Of a stretch of DNA of 64,000 nt, positions 34,058-43,133 are shown in pieces. Location: positions 1 to 64,000 of the forward strand of contig CAKQVG010000008.1 in the NCBI GenBank assembly GCA_934277695.1, given 5' to 3'. Within the stretch, counting starts at the first letter, position 1. Each line of letters opens with the position of its first letter. The notes beneath the pieces are model-generated. The model was not told where the DNA came from, did no database searches, and saw only the letters and a list, made by a program, of their open reading frames with translations. A program made the position numbers and the translations under genes. This DNA is from CAG-238 sp934277695 (lineage in GTDB: Bacteria; Bacillota; Clostridia; Peptostreptococcales; Anaerovoracaceae).

Positions 34058-36652
34058 TTATGCATTAAAAATCAAGGTTTTGCCGTCGCTGTCAATGGTA
34101 ACTTTGCCGCCGTCAACAAGGTCGCCGCGGATAATCATCGAAGCAAGCTCGTTTTCCACATGCTTCTGCAGATAACGTTTAATCGGTCTTGCGCCGTACT
34201 GCGGATCGTAGGATTCTTTTGCGATGAGCTCCTTTGCGGCATCCGTCATCGTAAGCGTCATATCTCTGTCCGCAAGTCTGTTTGCAATCGCCTTGAAAGC
34301 AAGATCGATAATCTTCTTAACCTGTTCCAGAGTAAGTGCGCTGAATACGATGATGTCATCGACACGATTGAGGAACTCCGGTCTGAAGTAATTCTTCAGC
34401 TCACCGGTTACTCTTTCCTTGACTTCTTCAGGAATATTGCCTTCCTGATTCATGTTTTCAATCAGCTCGCTGCTTCCGATGTTGGAAGTCATAATGATAA
34501 TCGTGTTCTTAAAATCAACGGTTCTGCCCTGGTTGTCGGTCAAACGGCCGTCGTCGAGCAGCTGAAGCAGGATGTTAAATACATCCGGATGTGCTTTTTC
34601 GATTTCGTCGAACAAAACAACACTGTAAGGTTTTCTTCTTACCGCTTCGGTAAGCTGTCCGCCTTCGTCATATCCTACATATCCCGGAGGCGCTCCTACC
34701 AGTCTGGAGACGGAGTGCTTTTCCATATACTCGGACATATCAATACGAATCATGTTCCTTTCGGTATCAAACAAGGACTCGGAAAGTGCTTTTGCAAGCT
34801 CGGTTTTGCCGACGCCTGTAGGTCCGAGGAAAATGAACGAACCGATCGGTCTGTTTTCATCTTTGAGGCCTGCTCTTGCTCTGAGGATTGCCTCCGAAAC
34901 TGCCGTAACAGCTTCGTCCTGTCCGATAACTCTCTGATGAAGGATTTCAGGAAGCTTGAGAAGCTTTTCTCTTTCGGTTTCCACAAGCTTGCTTACCGGA
35001 ATGCCTGTCCACGAAGAAATAACCTCTGCAATTTCTTCTTCGTTTACTTCTTCTTTCAAAAGTCTTGCTTCGCCGCCGTCTACGCTGTCAGCCTTCTGCT
35101 TTTCTTCTTCCAGTTTCTTTTCAAGTTCCGGAAGCGTTCCGTATTTGAGCTGTGCCAGTTTTTCGAGGTCGTAGTTTCTCTCCGCCTCTTCCATCTGGCG
35201 TTTAACTTCTTCAATCTGCTGTTTGGTTCCCTTGACTTCGGAAATTGCTTTCTTTTCGTTTTCCCACTGTGCTCTCATGGAAGCATCTTCTTCTTTGAGG
35301 GCTGCCAGTTCTTTTTCGAGGGTCGCAAGTCTTGCTGCGGAAGCTTTGTCGGTTTCCTTGCCGAGTGCTTGTTTTTCAATCTCAAGCTGCATAATCTTTC
35401 TGGATATTTCGTCCAGTTCCGACGGCATGCTATCGATTTCGGTTCTGATTCTTGCAGCCGCTTCGTCCATCAGGTCGATGGCCTTATCCGGCAGGAATCT
35501 GTCGCTGATATAACGGTCAGAAAGTGTCGCACATGCAATCAAAGCACCGTCTGTAATTCTGACGCCGTGATGGATTTCAAAACGCTCTTTCAAGCCTCTG
35601 AGAATGGAAATCGTGTCTTCCACCGATGGCTGATCAACCAGCACCTTCTGGAATCTTCTTTCGAGTGCGGCATCTTTTTCGATGTATTTCCGATATTCGT
35701 CCAAAGTCGTCGCGCCGATGCAGTGAAGCTCGCCTCTTGCCAGTTTCGGCTTCAGGAGGTTGCCCGCATCCATCGAGCCTTCGGTTCTGCCTGCGCCCAC
35801 GATATTATGAATTTCATCGATGAACAGAATGATTCTGCCCTCGGATTTTTCAACTTCGTTTAAGACTGCTTTCAGTCTTTCCTCAAATTCGCCCCTGAAC
35901 TTAGCACCCGCAATCAGTGCGCCCATATCCAGCGCGAAAATGGTCTTGTCCTTCAGTCCTTCCGGCACATCGCCGTTCAAAATACGCTGTGCGAGACCTT
36001 CTACGACTGCGGTTTTGCCGACGCCCGGCTCACCAATCAGCACAGGGTTGTTCTTGGTTCTTCTGGAAAGAATCTGAATCGCGTGTCTGATTTCGGCATC
36101 TCTTCCGATTACCGGGTCGAGCTTGCCTTCCCTTGCCATTTCCACAAGGTCGCGACCGTATTTATTCAGCGCATCGTAATTATCCTCCGGGTTCTGACTG
36201 GTAACTCTCTGATTTCCCCTTACTTTGGAAAGCGCCTCTAAGAATTTATTCTTTGTAATATTGTATTTTGCGAAAATCTTTGCGCTGGGCGTTCCCTTTT
36301 CCTCAAGCAAAGCAATATATAAATGCTCTACGCTGACATATTCATCCTTGAATTCCTCTGCGACCTTTTCCGCTCTCATCAAAATCTGCGAAAGTCTTCT
36401 GGAAGAGTACATATTATCTGCGGCTCCTGAAACCTTCGGGAGCTTTTCAAGCTGTTCCTCCACATCCGCAATCACAGCGGTCGGATCCACATTCAGGTAC
36501 TTCAAAAGCTTCGGGATTAAACCGTCCTTCTGCATCAAAAGCGCCATATGAAGGTGCTCTCCGTCGAGCATCTGATGCCCTTCGGAAATCGCTATGTTCT
36601 GGCAGTCCATAACCGCCTGCTGTGCATTCTGTGTATATTTTTCAATGTTCAT
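34058..36652 (-). CDS. clpB: Chaperone ClpB
   Basis: Hexameric AAA+ disaggregase, 864 residues. N-terminal Clp repeat domain, AAA-1 with Walker A GEPGVGKTAVVEGLA (about residue 205), the long coiled-coil middle domain (about 400-530) that distinguishes ClpB from ClpC, and AAA-2 with GPTGVGKTELAKAL (about 605). It works with DnaK on aggregates. A CIRCE element lies 130 bases upstream, so it is probably HrcA-repressed; CtsR control is more common for clp genes in Firmicutes. Confidence 0.97.
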   Translation of the reverse strand: MNIEKYTQNAQQAVMDCQNIAISEGHQMLDGEHLHMALLMQKDGLIPKLLKYLNVDPTAVIADVEEQLEKLPKVSGAADNMYSSRRLSQILMRAEKVAEEFKDEYVSVEHLYIALLEEKGTPSAKIFAKYNITKNKFLEALSKVRGNQRVTSQNPEDNYDALNKYGRDLVEMAREGKLDPVIGRDAEIRHAIQILSRRTKNNPVLIGEPGVGKTAVVEGLAQRILNGDVPEGLKDKTIFALDMGALIAGAKFRGEFEERLKAVLNEVEKSEGRIILFIDEIHNIVGAGRTEGSMDAGNLLKPKLARGELHCIGATTLDEYRKYIEKDAALERRFQKVLVDQPSVEDTISILRGLKERFEIHHGVRITDGALIACATLSDRYISDRFLPDKAIDLMDEAAARIRTEIDSMPSELDEISRKIMQLEIEKQALGKETDKASAARLATLEKELAALKEEDASMRAQWENEKKAISEVKGTKQQIEEVKRQMEEAERNYDLEKLAQLKYGTLPELEKKLEEEKQKADSVDGGEARLLKEEVNEEEIAEVISSWTGIPVSKLVETEREKLLKLPEILHQRVIGQDEAVTAVSEAILRARAGLKDENRPIGSFIFLGPTGVGKTELAKALSESLFDTERNMIRIDMSEYMEKHSVSRLVGAPPGYVGYDEGGQLTEAVRRKPYSVVLFDEIEKAHPDVFNILLQLLDDGRLTDNQGRTVDFKNTIIIMTSNIGSSELIENMNQEGNIPEEVKERVTGELKNYFRPEFLNRVDDIIVFSALTLEQVKKIIDLAFKAIANRLADRDMTLTMTDAAKELIAKESYDPQYGARPIKRYLQKHVENELASMIIRGDLVDGGKVTIDSDGKTLIFNA

Positions 36653-36745
36653 ATCATCACCCCTATTCCATCAAACATAAACATTTTCTTCCATTTTTAT
36701 CCGTTCGGACACCTTTATTATGCCCTCACGACTTTGTATATACCC

Positions 36746-36774
36746 ATTGTACACCCATTCAAACGCAAAGTAAA
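36746..36774 (-). promoter_or_regulatory. Candidate promoter of clpB
   Basis: Minus-strand TTTACT (36774-36769), 17 bp, TACAAT (36751-36746). The CIRCE element ends 7 bases upstream of the -35. Confidence 0.6.
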
Positions 36775-36781
36775 GAAAAAT

Positions 36782-36808
36782 TTAGCACTCTTTTTGATAG
36801 AGTGCTAA
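36782..36808. promoter_or_regulatory. CIRCE element (HrcA operator)
   Basis: TTAGCACTC-N9-GAGTGCTAA, identical to the consensus. It lies 5 bases after the stop of the Nif11-like gene and just before the clpB promoter. It should bind HrcA and repress clpB outside heat shock. Confidence 0.95.
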
Positions 36809-36812
36809 TAAT

Positions 36813-37097
36813 TTATTTTATCTCATTAAAAAACTGTGCGAAGAAGTCATCCGTTCCTTCCAATACGCTGTGATTGGCACCCCCGCCGTTCACGCTTTTT
36901 TCGAGCAGTCCGAGGAACTGTTCTTCCGCGTCTATAATGTCCATAACGGTCAAATCGTATCCGAGATCCTGCGCGATTTCGCAAAATTCGCGGTACGGGT
37001 CTTTGCTTTCTCTCGAATCCAGAAACCGTTGTCTTACCTTCTTGTCCTTACGTGCGATTGCCGCAAGTTCTTCCAAGATTGCACCTGTGTTGTTCAT
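36813..37097 (-). CDS. Nif11-like small protein with GGG motif
   Basis: 94 residues. The helical N-terminal part (DKKVRQRFLDSRESKDPYREFCEIAQDLGYDLTVMDI, shown here in pieces: VRQRFLDSRESKDPYREF, EIAQDLGYDLT) resembles Nif11-type leader peptides, and a VNGGGANH motif near residue 72 sits where such leaders are cut. The tail after it (SVLEGTDDFFAQFFNEIK) has one Ser, one Thr and no Cys, so it is not an obvious lanthipeptide core. No RiPP-modifying enzyme is seen. It lies 14 bases after an M50 protease gene. It could be a repurposed Nif11 protein; family assignment is by eye. Confidence 0.55.
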   Translation of the reverse strand: MNNTGAILEELAAIARKDKKVRQRFLDSRESKDPYREFCEIAQDLGYDLTVMDIIDAEEQFLGLLEKSVNGGGANHSVLEGTDDFFAQFFNEIK

Positions 37098-37110
37098 GCT
37101 GTCTCCCTTC

Positions 37111-37815
37111 TTAGGCCAACAGAAGATTTAGAAAGAAATTGACACCCGGAGATATAAAGAGCGTCGGAATGTCCAGTATGATGGCAATCAGCAGGATATA
37201 ATATCCGTAATGATATACCGTGTACCACCATCCGTAGCGATCGAGTCTGAAGATTTGCGTGATGACGCCGAAGCCGTCCAGCGGCGGAATCGGAATCAAG
37301 TTGAAAATCATCAGTACCAAATTAATGTATACAATGTAAATAATCATTTCGTATATAATCGAGCCAAGTCCACTGTTCGCAATGTTTGTCATTTCCAGTC
37401 CTTTGCACACAAATGAAAAAGCAACTGCAATCAGAAGGTTTGCCGTAACCCCCGCCAGCGAAACAATGAGTTCCCCCACTCTGCGGTTTTTGTAATGGTC
37501 AGGATCAATCTGAACCGGAACGCCCCAGCCGAAGCCGATAAAAAGCAGCGCAGCAAATCCGATCGGATCTATGTGATGCATCGGATTAAGGCTGAGTCTT
37601 CCTTGATACTTAGGAGTCGGATCCCCCAGCTTATAAGAAGCAAATGCATGTGCCGCCTCATGGAAAGACAGACCTATGATGATACCCGGAAGCAGCATGA
37701 GTTTCATATAGATCCATTCCAATACGGACACATGGCTTCTCCCGACAGACTCCGCAAGCATTATGAGGAGTAAAATCCAGATTAACGGATTTATGTTTCT
37801 TAATTTTTCTCTCAT
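37111..37815 (-). CDS. M50 family site-2-type membrane protease
   Basis: 234 residues, five or six membrane helices. Zinc motif HEAAH in LSFHEAAHAFASYKLGD (about residue 52) and NPMHHIDPIG nearby; LIPIPPLDGFGV gives the second NPxDG-like ligand region with its Asp. Matches the small, PDZ-less S2P/M50 group that cuts proteins inside the membrane. Same direction as the Nif11-like gene and probably co-transcribed with it. Substrate unknown. Confidence 0.87.
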   Translation of the reverse strand: MREKLRNINPLIWILLLIMLAESVGRSHVSVLEWIYMKLMLLPGIIIGLSFHEAAHAFASYKLGDPTPKYQGRLSLNPMHHIDPIGFAALLFIGFGWGVPVQIDPDHYKNRRVGELIVSLAGVTANLLIAVAFSFVCKGLEMTNIANSGLGSIIYEMIIYIVYINLVLMIFNLIPIPPLDGFGVITQIFRLDRYGWWYTVYHYGYYILLIAIILDIPTLFISPGVNFFLNLLLA

Positions 37816-37947
37816 TTTCAGATTCCTTTCACAATTATTGCAAATATTCTATCACATTTTGCTTACCTTTTAAATATATATATTATAAATATTATGTCCT
37901 CTGAACTTCACAAAAGATTCATAGGAATTTCAGAAAGGTGGCTAAAA

Positions 37948-38295
37948 ATGAATCATTGCCTTTTTTGTATTGACGTCTACACAGTTAATGAGGGAGACAC
38001 GCTCTATTCGATTGCCGAAAAGTACGATCTGCCGGTTACACTTCTCATGAAAGTGAACGACATTGACAATCCTTATAACCTGAGAATCGGCACAAGGCTT
38101 TGCATCCCGGGTACGGAAGAGCAGCTTCCACAGGCTCCGGAGCAGTGTCAGAAGACACATACCGTAAAAGCCGGAGACACGCTTTACTTAATCGCAAAAA
38201 TGCATAATATCAAGCTGGATGCTCTCATGCGAGCAAATCCAAGCATCGACCCGTACAATCTGCTCATCGGCACCGAGCTCTGCATCCCGGTATAG
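37948..38295 (+). CDS. Double LysM domain protein
   Basis: 115 residues from ATG 37948, preceded by AAAGGTGG; an earlier in-frame Met at 37894 lacks a site. Two LysM domains: YTVNEGDTLYSIAEKYDLP (about residues 10-55) and HTVKAGDTLYLIAKMHNIK (about 68-113), each ending in GT-LCIPG/V. LysM binds peptidoglycan or chitin; there is no signal peptide, so it may act on the spore coat or cortex, as clostridial LysM coat proteins do, or inside the cell. spoIVA, encoded at 51.5 kb, also serves the coat. Confidence 0.85.
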   Translation: MNHCLFCIDVYTVNEGDTLYSIAEKYDLPVTLLMKVNDIDNPYNLRIGTRLCIPGTEEQLPQAPEQCQKTHTVKAGDTLYLIAKMHNIKLDALMRANPSIDPYNLLIGTELCIPV

Positions 38296-38335
38296 AGCTG
38301 CTTTCGGAGTCCGAAGCTCGTTGAAGACAGAAAGA

Positions 38336-38368
38336 GCCGCAGATTCTAAAATCTGCGGCCCGTTATTT
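38336..38368. terminator. Hairpin after the LysM gene
   Basis: Stem GCCGCAGATT (38336-38345) / AATCTGCGGC (38350-38359); the following plus-strand tract (CCGTTATTTT) is only partly T-rich. A second hairpin (GAGC...GCTC, 38295-38320) precedes it. It may also slow transcripts from the APC gene on the other strand. Confidence 0.55.
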
Positions 38369-38397
38369 TAAGTGCAATATCTAAGTCAATCAAATAA

Positions 38398-39837
38398 TCA
38401 GAACCAAACGATCGTTCCCTTAGCCGTCAAAACAACCGCTATGACTGCAAGCAGAACGAGCAGGATGCAAATTATCATATCTCTTGTATTTTCAAAATAT
38501 TTCTGTCCGGACTTTTTGCGATGATACAAGTACATAATGGTACCCGGTGCGTACAGGATTGTCATCGCAAATATGTAAGTAAGGCCCGATGCGTACAAGA
38601 GCCATACGCCGTATACAGAACCTAAGATTGCAATTAGCCAAGGAATAAAGCGACTGTTTCCTTCAATTTCTTTATCTTCTCCTTTGCAAACTACTTTGAA
38701 GTAATAAAATGCAGAGAATACATACGGAACCATAATTGCCGATGTTGAGAGCGCATAGCACATTTGGAATGTCGCATCGTTAAAATATATTACCACGATG
38801 AAGAACTGTATAATAAGTGTGCTGGCAATTACCGACCAGGTAGGTGCTCCGCACTTATTCTTTCTGGACAGGAGTTCCGGAAAAGCTCCGTATGCGGACG
38901 GTCCAAAAGCACTGTCAACGCAGAGAATCGTATAAGAGAACATTGCTCCGCCAACGGAAATCAGCAATGCGATATGTACCAACGTTGCGCCCCAAGGTCC
39001 CACTACATATTCCAAAACTCCACCTAACGAAGGGTTTGCAAGTGCTGCGAGTTCTTCAGCAGGCAGTACGCCCATGGAAAGGAATGAAATTAAGAAGTAA
39101 AGAATAAACAGCGAAGCAAAGGAAATAATGGTCGCTTGTCCTGAAATCTTGGTGGTTTTTCCCCTTCCCGAAATTACGACGGCTCCTTCGATTCCAATGA
39201 AAATCCATACCGTTACATATACCGTGCTTTTTACTTGTTCCAGCAGCGACATTTCGCCGGTTCCCGCAAAGTTTTGTGTGAAAACATCCCAGCTGAATGC
39301 TCCGCCCAGTACAATGGCAGCCACGACAGCCAAAATTGGCACAACTTTCGCGATTACAATAACCACATTAACGATTACCGCCTGGTTCACGCCACGCAGA
39401 ACCAGCAGTGAAAGTCCCCAGATAATGATCGATGCCAGAACACACGAAAACAGATTGGTTCCGTTGCCGAAAACACCCGAATAATTGCTGAGAGTTTCAA
39501 AGAAAAGTGTAATGAATGCCAGCTGCGCCAAAATCGCACTCATCCAATATCCCCATGCGGAGTTAAAACCGATATATTCACCGAAACCGGTTCTTGCATA
39601 TGTGTAAATACCACTTGTTAAATCTTTTTTTACGACTGAAAGTTTAAAGAAACACATCGTCAATCCAAACATGCCGATGCCGCAAATTGCCCAGCCGATT
39701 AAGGTTGCCAGTGTATAAGCACCGCCTGCGGCAAAGTCTCCGGATAAACTGAAAACTCCGCTTGCCAGTGTTGTTCCGACGGCGAACATCGCCAGTGGCA
39801 GTACGCCCAGTGTCTTGTCATTCTGATTTTGATTCAT
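38398..39837 (-). CDS. APC family basic amino acid/ornithine-type antiporter
   Basis: 479 residues, about 13 membrane helices. MFAVGTTLASGVFSLSGDFA holds the helix-1 GxxxASGVF turn of the basic amino acid/polyamine antiporter (APA) group, which includes arginine/ornithine and lysine/cadaverine exchangers. It lies 50 bases after a DDAH-family gene, so import of arginine or methylarginine in exchange for citrulline or ornithine is a sensible inference. Confidence 0.85.
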   Translation of the reverse strand: MNQNQNDKTLGVLPLAMFAVGTTLASGVFSLSGDFAAGGAYTLATLIGWAICGIGMFGLTMCFFKLSVVKKDLTSGIYTYARTGFGEYIGFNSAWGYWMSAILAQLAFITLFFETLSNYSGVFGNGTNLFSCVLASIIIWGLSLLVLRGVNQAVIVNVVIVIAKVVPILAVVAAIVLGGAFSWDVFTQNFAGTGEMSLLEQVKSTVYVTVWIFIGIEGAVVISGRGKTTKISGQATIISFASLFILYFLISFLSMGVLPAEELAALANPSLGGVLEYVVGPWGATLVHIALLISVGGAMFSYTILCVDSAFGPSAYGAFPELLSRKNKCGAPTWSVIASTLIIQFFIVVIYFNDATFQMCYALSTSAIMVPYVFSAFYYFKVVCKGEDKEIEGNSRFIPWLIAILGSVYGVWLLYASGLTYIFAMTILYAPGTIMYLYHRKKSGQKYFENTRDMIICILLVLLAVIAVVLTAKGTIVWF

Positions 39838-39887
39838 AGGAAAACCTCCTTAGTTAAACGCCCTGTAACTTCATAAGTGAATTGGGT

Positions 39888-40664
39888 TTAGAAACGAAGT
39901 GACAAACAACTTAAACCACCATCAAGTTTTCTGTATTCGGATGTATCAACCAAAAGTGTCTTATATCCGAGGCTCTGAACAGCTGCAAGAACTGCCGGAT
40001 AACCCTCAGGAACAATTACGGTATCGTTTACCCAAATACAGTTTGCCGCGTAAGCTTCTTCCTCCGGAATTTCAACTTTGTTATACTTTTCGAAATCAGG
40101 TTTTGTTACGAATTCCCCGGAAACAAGCATATTATTGTTTTCAAGATAATTTACGCCGGTCTTAAGGTGAAGAACCTTTTCAAGCTTTACTTCGGAGCAT
40201 GTCATTCCGTATTTTGCAAGGATTTCCGTTAACTGGCGGATTCCTTCTTCGTTTGTTCTTGCGGAACGTCCAACATAGAAATGGTCTCCTACCATCATAA
40301 CATCTCCGCCTTCCAAAGTTCCCGGCGCCTTGATATACTCAATTCTGTCTTCCGGGAAGAATTTTCTTACTGCGTCCACGATTTCAAATTTTTCACCGTT
40401 TCTGGATTCTGCACCCGGATTTGTAATGATTGCACATTCTCTGGTAATCAATGCCGGATCTTCAACAAAGCAGGAATCCGGATATCTTTCGTCTGCTTCC
40501 AGAACCGTTACATCAACATCACACTGTTTTAAAGCTTCAATGTATGCATCGTGTTCTTTTAAAGCCAGTTCGTAATCCGGTTTTCCGAGTTCCGGTGCAG
40601 AAGTAATACCGTCTACCATTGCTCTGCATGGTCTTCTTACGATCACATGATTAAATTTCTTCAT
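39888..40664 (-). CDS. DDAH-family amidinohydrolase
   Basis: 258 residues from ATG 40664 (TAGGAGG, 8 nt spacing). Catalytic residues align with dimethylarginine dimethylaminohydrolase: Glu118 in GTLEGGDV, His166 in VLHLKTG and nucleophile Cys253 in GGLSCLSLRF. DDAH turns methylated arginines into citrulline and methylamines; close relatives act on arginine itself (arginine deiminase) or ornithine-like compounds. Operon with the APC antiporter and divergent from a GntR regulator. Confidence 0.9.
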   Translation of the reverse strand: MKKFNHVIVRRPCRAMVDGITSAPELGKPDYELALKEHDAYIEALKQCDVDVTVLEADERYPDSCFVEDPALITRECAIITNPGAESRNGEKFEIVDAVRKFFPEDRIEYIKAPGTLEGGDVMMVGDHFYVGRSARTNEEGIRQLTEILAKYGMTCSEVKLEKVLHLKTGVNYLENNNMLVSGEFVTKPDFEKYNKVEIPEEEAYAANCIWVNDTVIVPEGYPAVLAAVQSLGYKTLLVDTSEYRKLDGGLSCLSLRF

Positions 40665-40696
40665 CTTTTTACCTCCTAATACATGCACAATATTAA

Positions 40697-40723
40697 ATAT
40701 ATAATATATTGTATATTATATAT
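40697..40723. promoter_or_regulatory. AT-rich palindrome between DDAH and GntR genes
   Basis: 12-bp arms (40697-40708 and 40712-40723) that are exact reverse complements around TTG, in the divergent promoter space. The centre reads ATATTGTATAT, close to the TTGTATA core of the other GntR operator in the window. Probable binding site for the neighbouring GntR regulator. Confidence 0.6.
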
Positions 40724-40836
40724 CATTATTTTGTATTGTCAATAAATTAACCGTATTTTGTTAAAAAATTATTTCATTGACTATTTTTTTATTTTAAGCT
40801 ATGATAGTTGAGTAAAAATTAGGAGGATGAAAGTAA

Positions 40837-41487
40837 ATGGAACGATTTAAGTCTTTAAAGGATCATGTTTACGAATATATAGAAGAGCAAATCATCAAGG
40901 GGACTCTTCTGCCCGGCGAACGCATTAATGAGAACACGATTTGCGAGGAACTTGATATCAGCCGTACCCCTGTCAGGGAAGCTTTGATTCAGCTTACTGC
41001 TGAAGGTATTTTGGAAAGCAAGGCGAGAAAGGGTTTTATAATAAAAGCTGTTCAAGAAAAAGAAGTTATTGAATATTATGCGGTTATTGGCGTTCTCGAT
41101 GGTTTTGCCGCCCAGCTGGCTTGTCCTCTGTTAACAGAGAAAGACTTTGCCGATCTTGATTTTTATGTAGATGCCATGGATTTGGCAATTAAAAATGAGA
41201 ATTTTGAAATGTACCGGAAGCAGCAGGCGCTTTTTCATCAAATTTATATCGACCTTTGCGGCAACAATGCTTTAATTAACACGCTTTCCAAAGTGAAAAG
41301 CAAGCTTTTTCAAAAGCCTTATAAAAATGATCCTGAAGGAAAGATGAAAGAAATTCTTTATGCCACAAACGAAGATCATCGTCAAATTGTTAAGTTGTTC
41401 CGTGCACGGGATGCGGAAGGTCTGTTCCGTTATCTTTCGCAAACACACTGGACACCCGTGTATGCACCTTATGATACTATAGTATAA
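40837..41487 (+). CDS. GntR family regulator, FCD type, of the DDAH/APC operon
   Basis: 216 residues. Winged helix (about residues 5-70) with ICEELDISRTPVREALIQL as the recognition helix and RKGFIIK in the wing; helical FCD domain after it. Good AGGAGG. Divergent from DDAH/APC with a shared AT-rich palindrome, so it most likely senses an arginine derivative and controls that operon. Ends at a strong terminator. Confidence 0.9.
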   Translation: MERFKSLKDHVYEYIEEQIIKGTLLPGERINENTICEELDISRTPVREALIQLTAEGILESKARKGFIIKAVQEKEVIEYYAVIGVLDGFAAQLACPLLTEKDFADLDFYVDAMDLAIKNENFEMYRKQQALFHQIYIDLCGNNALINTLSKVKSKLFQKPYKNDPEGKMKEILYATNEDHRQIVKLFRARDAEGLFRYLSQTHWTPVYAPYDTIV

Positions 41488-41498
41488 TTGTGATCGCA

Positions 41499-41533
41499 CA
41501 AAGCCCCGGCAAATCTGCCGGGGCTTTGTTTTT
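41499..41533 (+). terminator. Terminator of the second GntR gene
   Basis: 13-bp stem CAAAGCCCCGGCA (41499-41511) / TGCCGGGGCTTTG (41516-41528) followed by TTTTTT. Confidence 0.93.
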
Positions 41534-41561
41534 TCTTTATTTAAAATTACGGGTAACTTAA

Positions 41562-43115
41562 CTATACAAGTCCGATATATGGTGCTGCCGAAATTATGAT
41601 GATTGCAACGATGAGTATCGGCGCCAGCGTCTTAAGCCACTGTTTGAAGAATACGTTGAACGGAACGCCCGCCATTTCGCAGATACCCATGTTCGTTGAT
41701 TCCGGATAAAGCGCACATACGAAGTTGATGCCGCATGTGAATGTGGAAAGCAGGATTGTCTGTCCGCCGACCGATCCCACGCTTGATGCTGCGAAAAGTG
41801 CGAATGCAACCGCTCCGAAGATTGGCATTGTGATACCTGCAACTCCGCTTGTTGACTGAAGGAACAGACCGATTGCAAAGTATGCAAGTACGCCTGCAAC
41901 AACGAATGCCCAAAGCGGTACTCCGGAGAGAACCTTCTGAATCCAGTAAATGAATGTGATGCTCATTCCGGATTCGCTGGTTCCCATGAAGAGCGAGATT
42001 CCTCTCGATGCGGCAAGTACGAATACGACCGTTACGAGGTCCGCTGCGCCCTGTGCGAATACGGAAACGAATTCTTTTTCCGGCATTTTGTTGATAAGTC
42101 CGATTACGATTGCTCCGATGAGCCAGATTACCGAGAATTCAATGAAATACCACCAGCCGAATTCGGTAAATTTATTCATGCCCAGAAGGTTTCCGATAAA
42201 GTGTCCCTGGCTTGCATACTGTGGAGCGTTCACTACATCAAATGCGGTTCCATTGCTTGTTGTGATGGAATCCCAAGGGATATATCCCATTACGCAGAAC
42301 AGAATTACAAGTCCGAAAACAACAAGAGACCAGATTCTTCTTGGAGTCAGTTCTGCAAGTCCTACATTTTCTGTCTTGAAAAGGTGGTTTTCCTGACCTG
42401 CGATTAAAGATTTTTCAGGGTTTGCCTTAACCTTGTTTGCATATCTTATAACAAAGAATATACCCATGGTAAGCATAACCACGAAGAGAACAAGTCTGAG
42501 CAGAATGCCGGAGCCGAGAGATAATTCAGGGTTTCCGATTGCCGCTACAGCAGCTCCAATCGAGTAAGGGTTTACAACACTGGCCATATTACCGATGTTT
42601 GCTCCTATCAAAATTACCATCATTCCGGTAATCGCATCATAGCCTGCGGAAATAAACAGCGGAAGAATCACGATTGCATAAGCCGGAAGCTCTTCCCATG
42701 AGCCATATACGGTTCCCATCAGCGCGAAAACAATCATAAGGATTGCAATCAGAGTGCTTCCTTTAAATCTTCTGAGAAGCGCACCGATGCCGGCATCCAT
42801 TGCGCCTACATGATTCAGGATTGCAATCAGTCCGCCCGAAATAAGAATCGCAGTTGCAATGTCCGCAGCGTCGATAAAGCCTTCAATCGGGGCGGTAAAG
42901 TAGTCCCACAGTCCTACCGGACTGGTTCCTGCATTTTCGATTATGTTTCCGTCTTCGTCAAATGCCGCATTGTAGATAATCTGGCTGTTTCCGGCTTCAT
43001 CCGTAACAACTACGGAAGTCGGAACAACCCATGTAAGCAGTGCAACAATCGCAAGAAAAATCATAACGATTGTTATCGCTGTCGGCATTTGAAATTTTCT
43101 TTTTTTCTTTTCCAT
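41562..43115 (-). CDS. YfcC family membrane carrier, second copy
   Basis: 517 residues, about 12 membrane helices. Same family as the carrier at 23.7-25.2 kb: KRKFQMPTAITIVMI start, MGTVYGSWEELPAYAIVILP, GANIGNMASVVNPYSIGAAV and FLQSTSGVAGITMPIFG correspond to the matching segments of that protein. It has a longer first loop (about residues 35-65). Lies 18 bases after a PepV-like dipeptidase gene, so peptide or dipeptide uptake is likely. Confidence 0.86.
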   Translation of the reverse strand: MEKKKRKFQMPTAITIVMIFLAIVALLTWVVPTSVVVTDEAGNSQIIYNAAFDEDGNIIENAGTSPVGLWDYFTAPIEGFIDAADIATAILISGGLIAILNHVGAMDAGIGALLRRFKGSTLIAILMIVFALMGTVYGSWEELPAYAIVILPLFISAGYDAITGMMVILIGANIGNMASVVNPYSIGAAVAAIGNPELSLGSGILLRLVLFVVMLTMGIFFVIRYANKVKANPEKSLIAGQENHLFKTENVGLAELTPRRIWSLVVFGLVILFCVMGYIPWDSITTSNGTAFDVVNAPQYASQGHFIGNLLGMNKFTEFGWWYFIEFSVIWLIGAIVIGLINKMPEKEFVSVFAQGAADLVTVVFVLAASRGISLFMGTSESGMSITFIYWIQKVLSGVPLWAFVVAGVLAYFAIGLFLQSTSGVAGITMPIFGAVAFALFAASSVGSVGGQTILLSTFTCGINFVCALYPESTNMGICEMAGVPFNVFFKQWLKTLAPILIVAIIIISAAPYIGLV

Positions 43116-43133
43116 AACAGTTCCTTTCTACTA

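Noticed and set aside
34160..35863. 567-codon plus-strand reading
   Set aside because: Antisense to clpB, which is intact; the length follows from codon bias.
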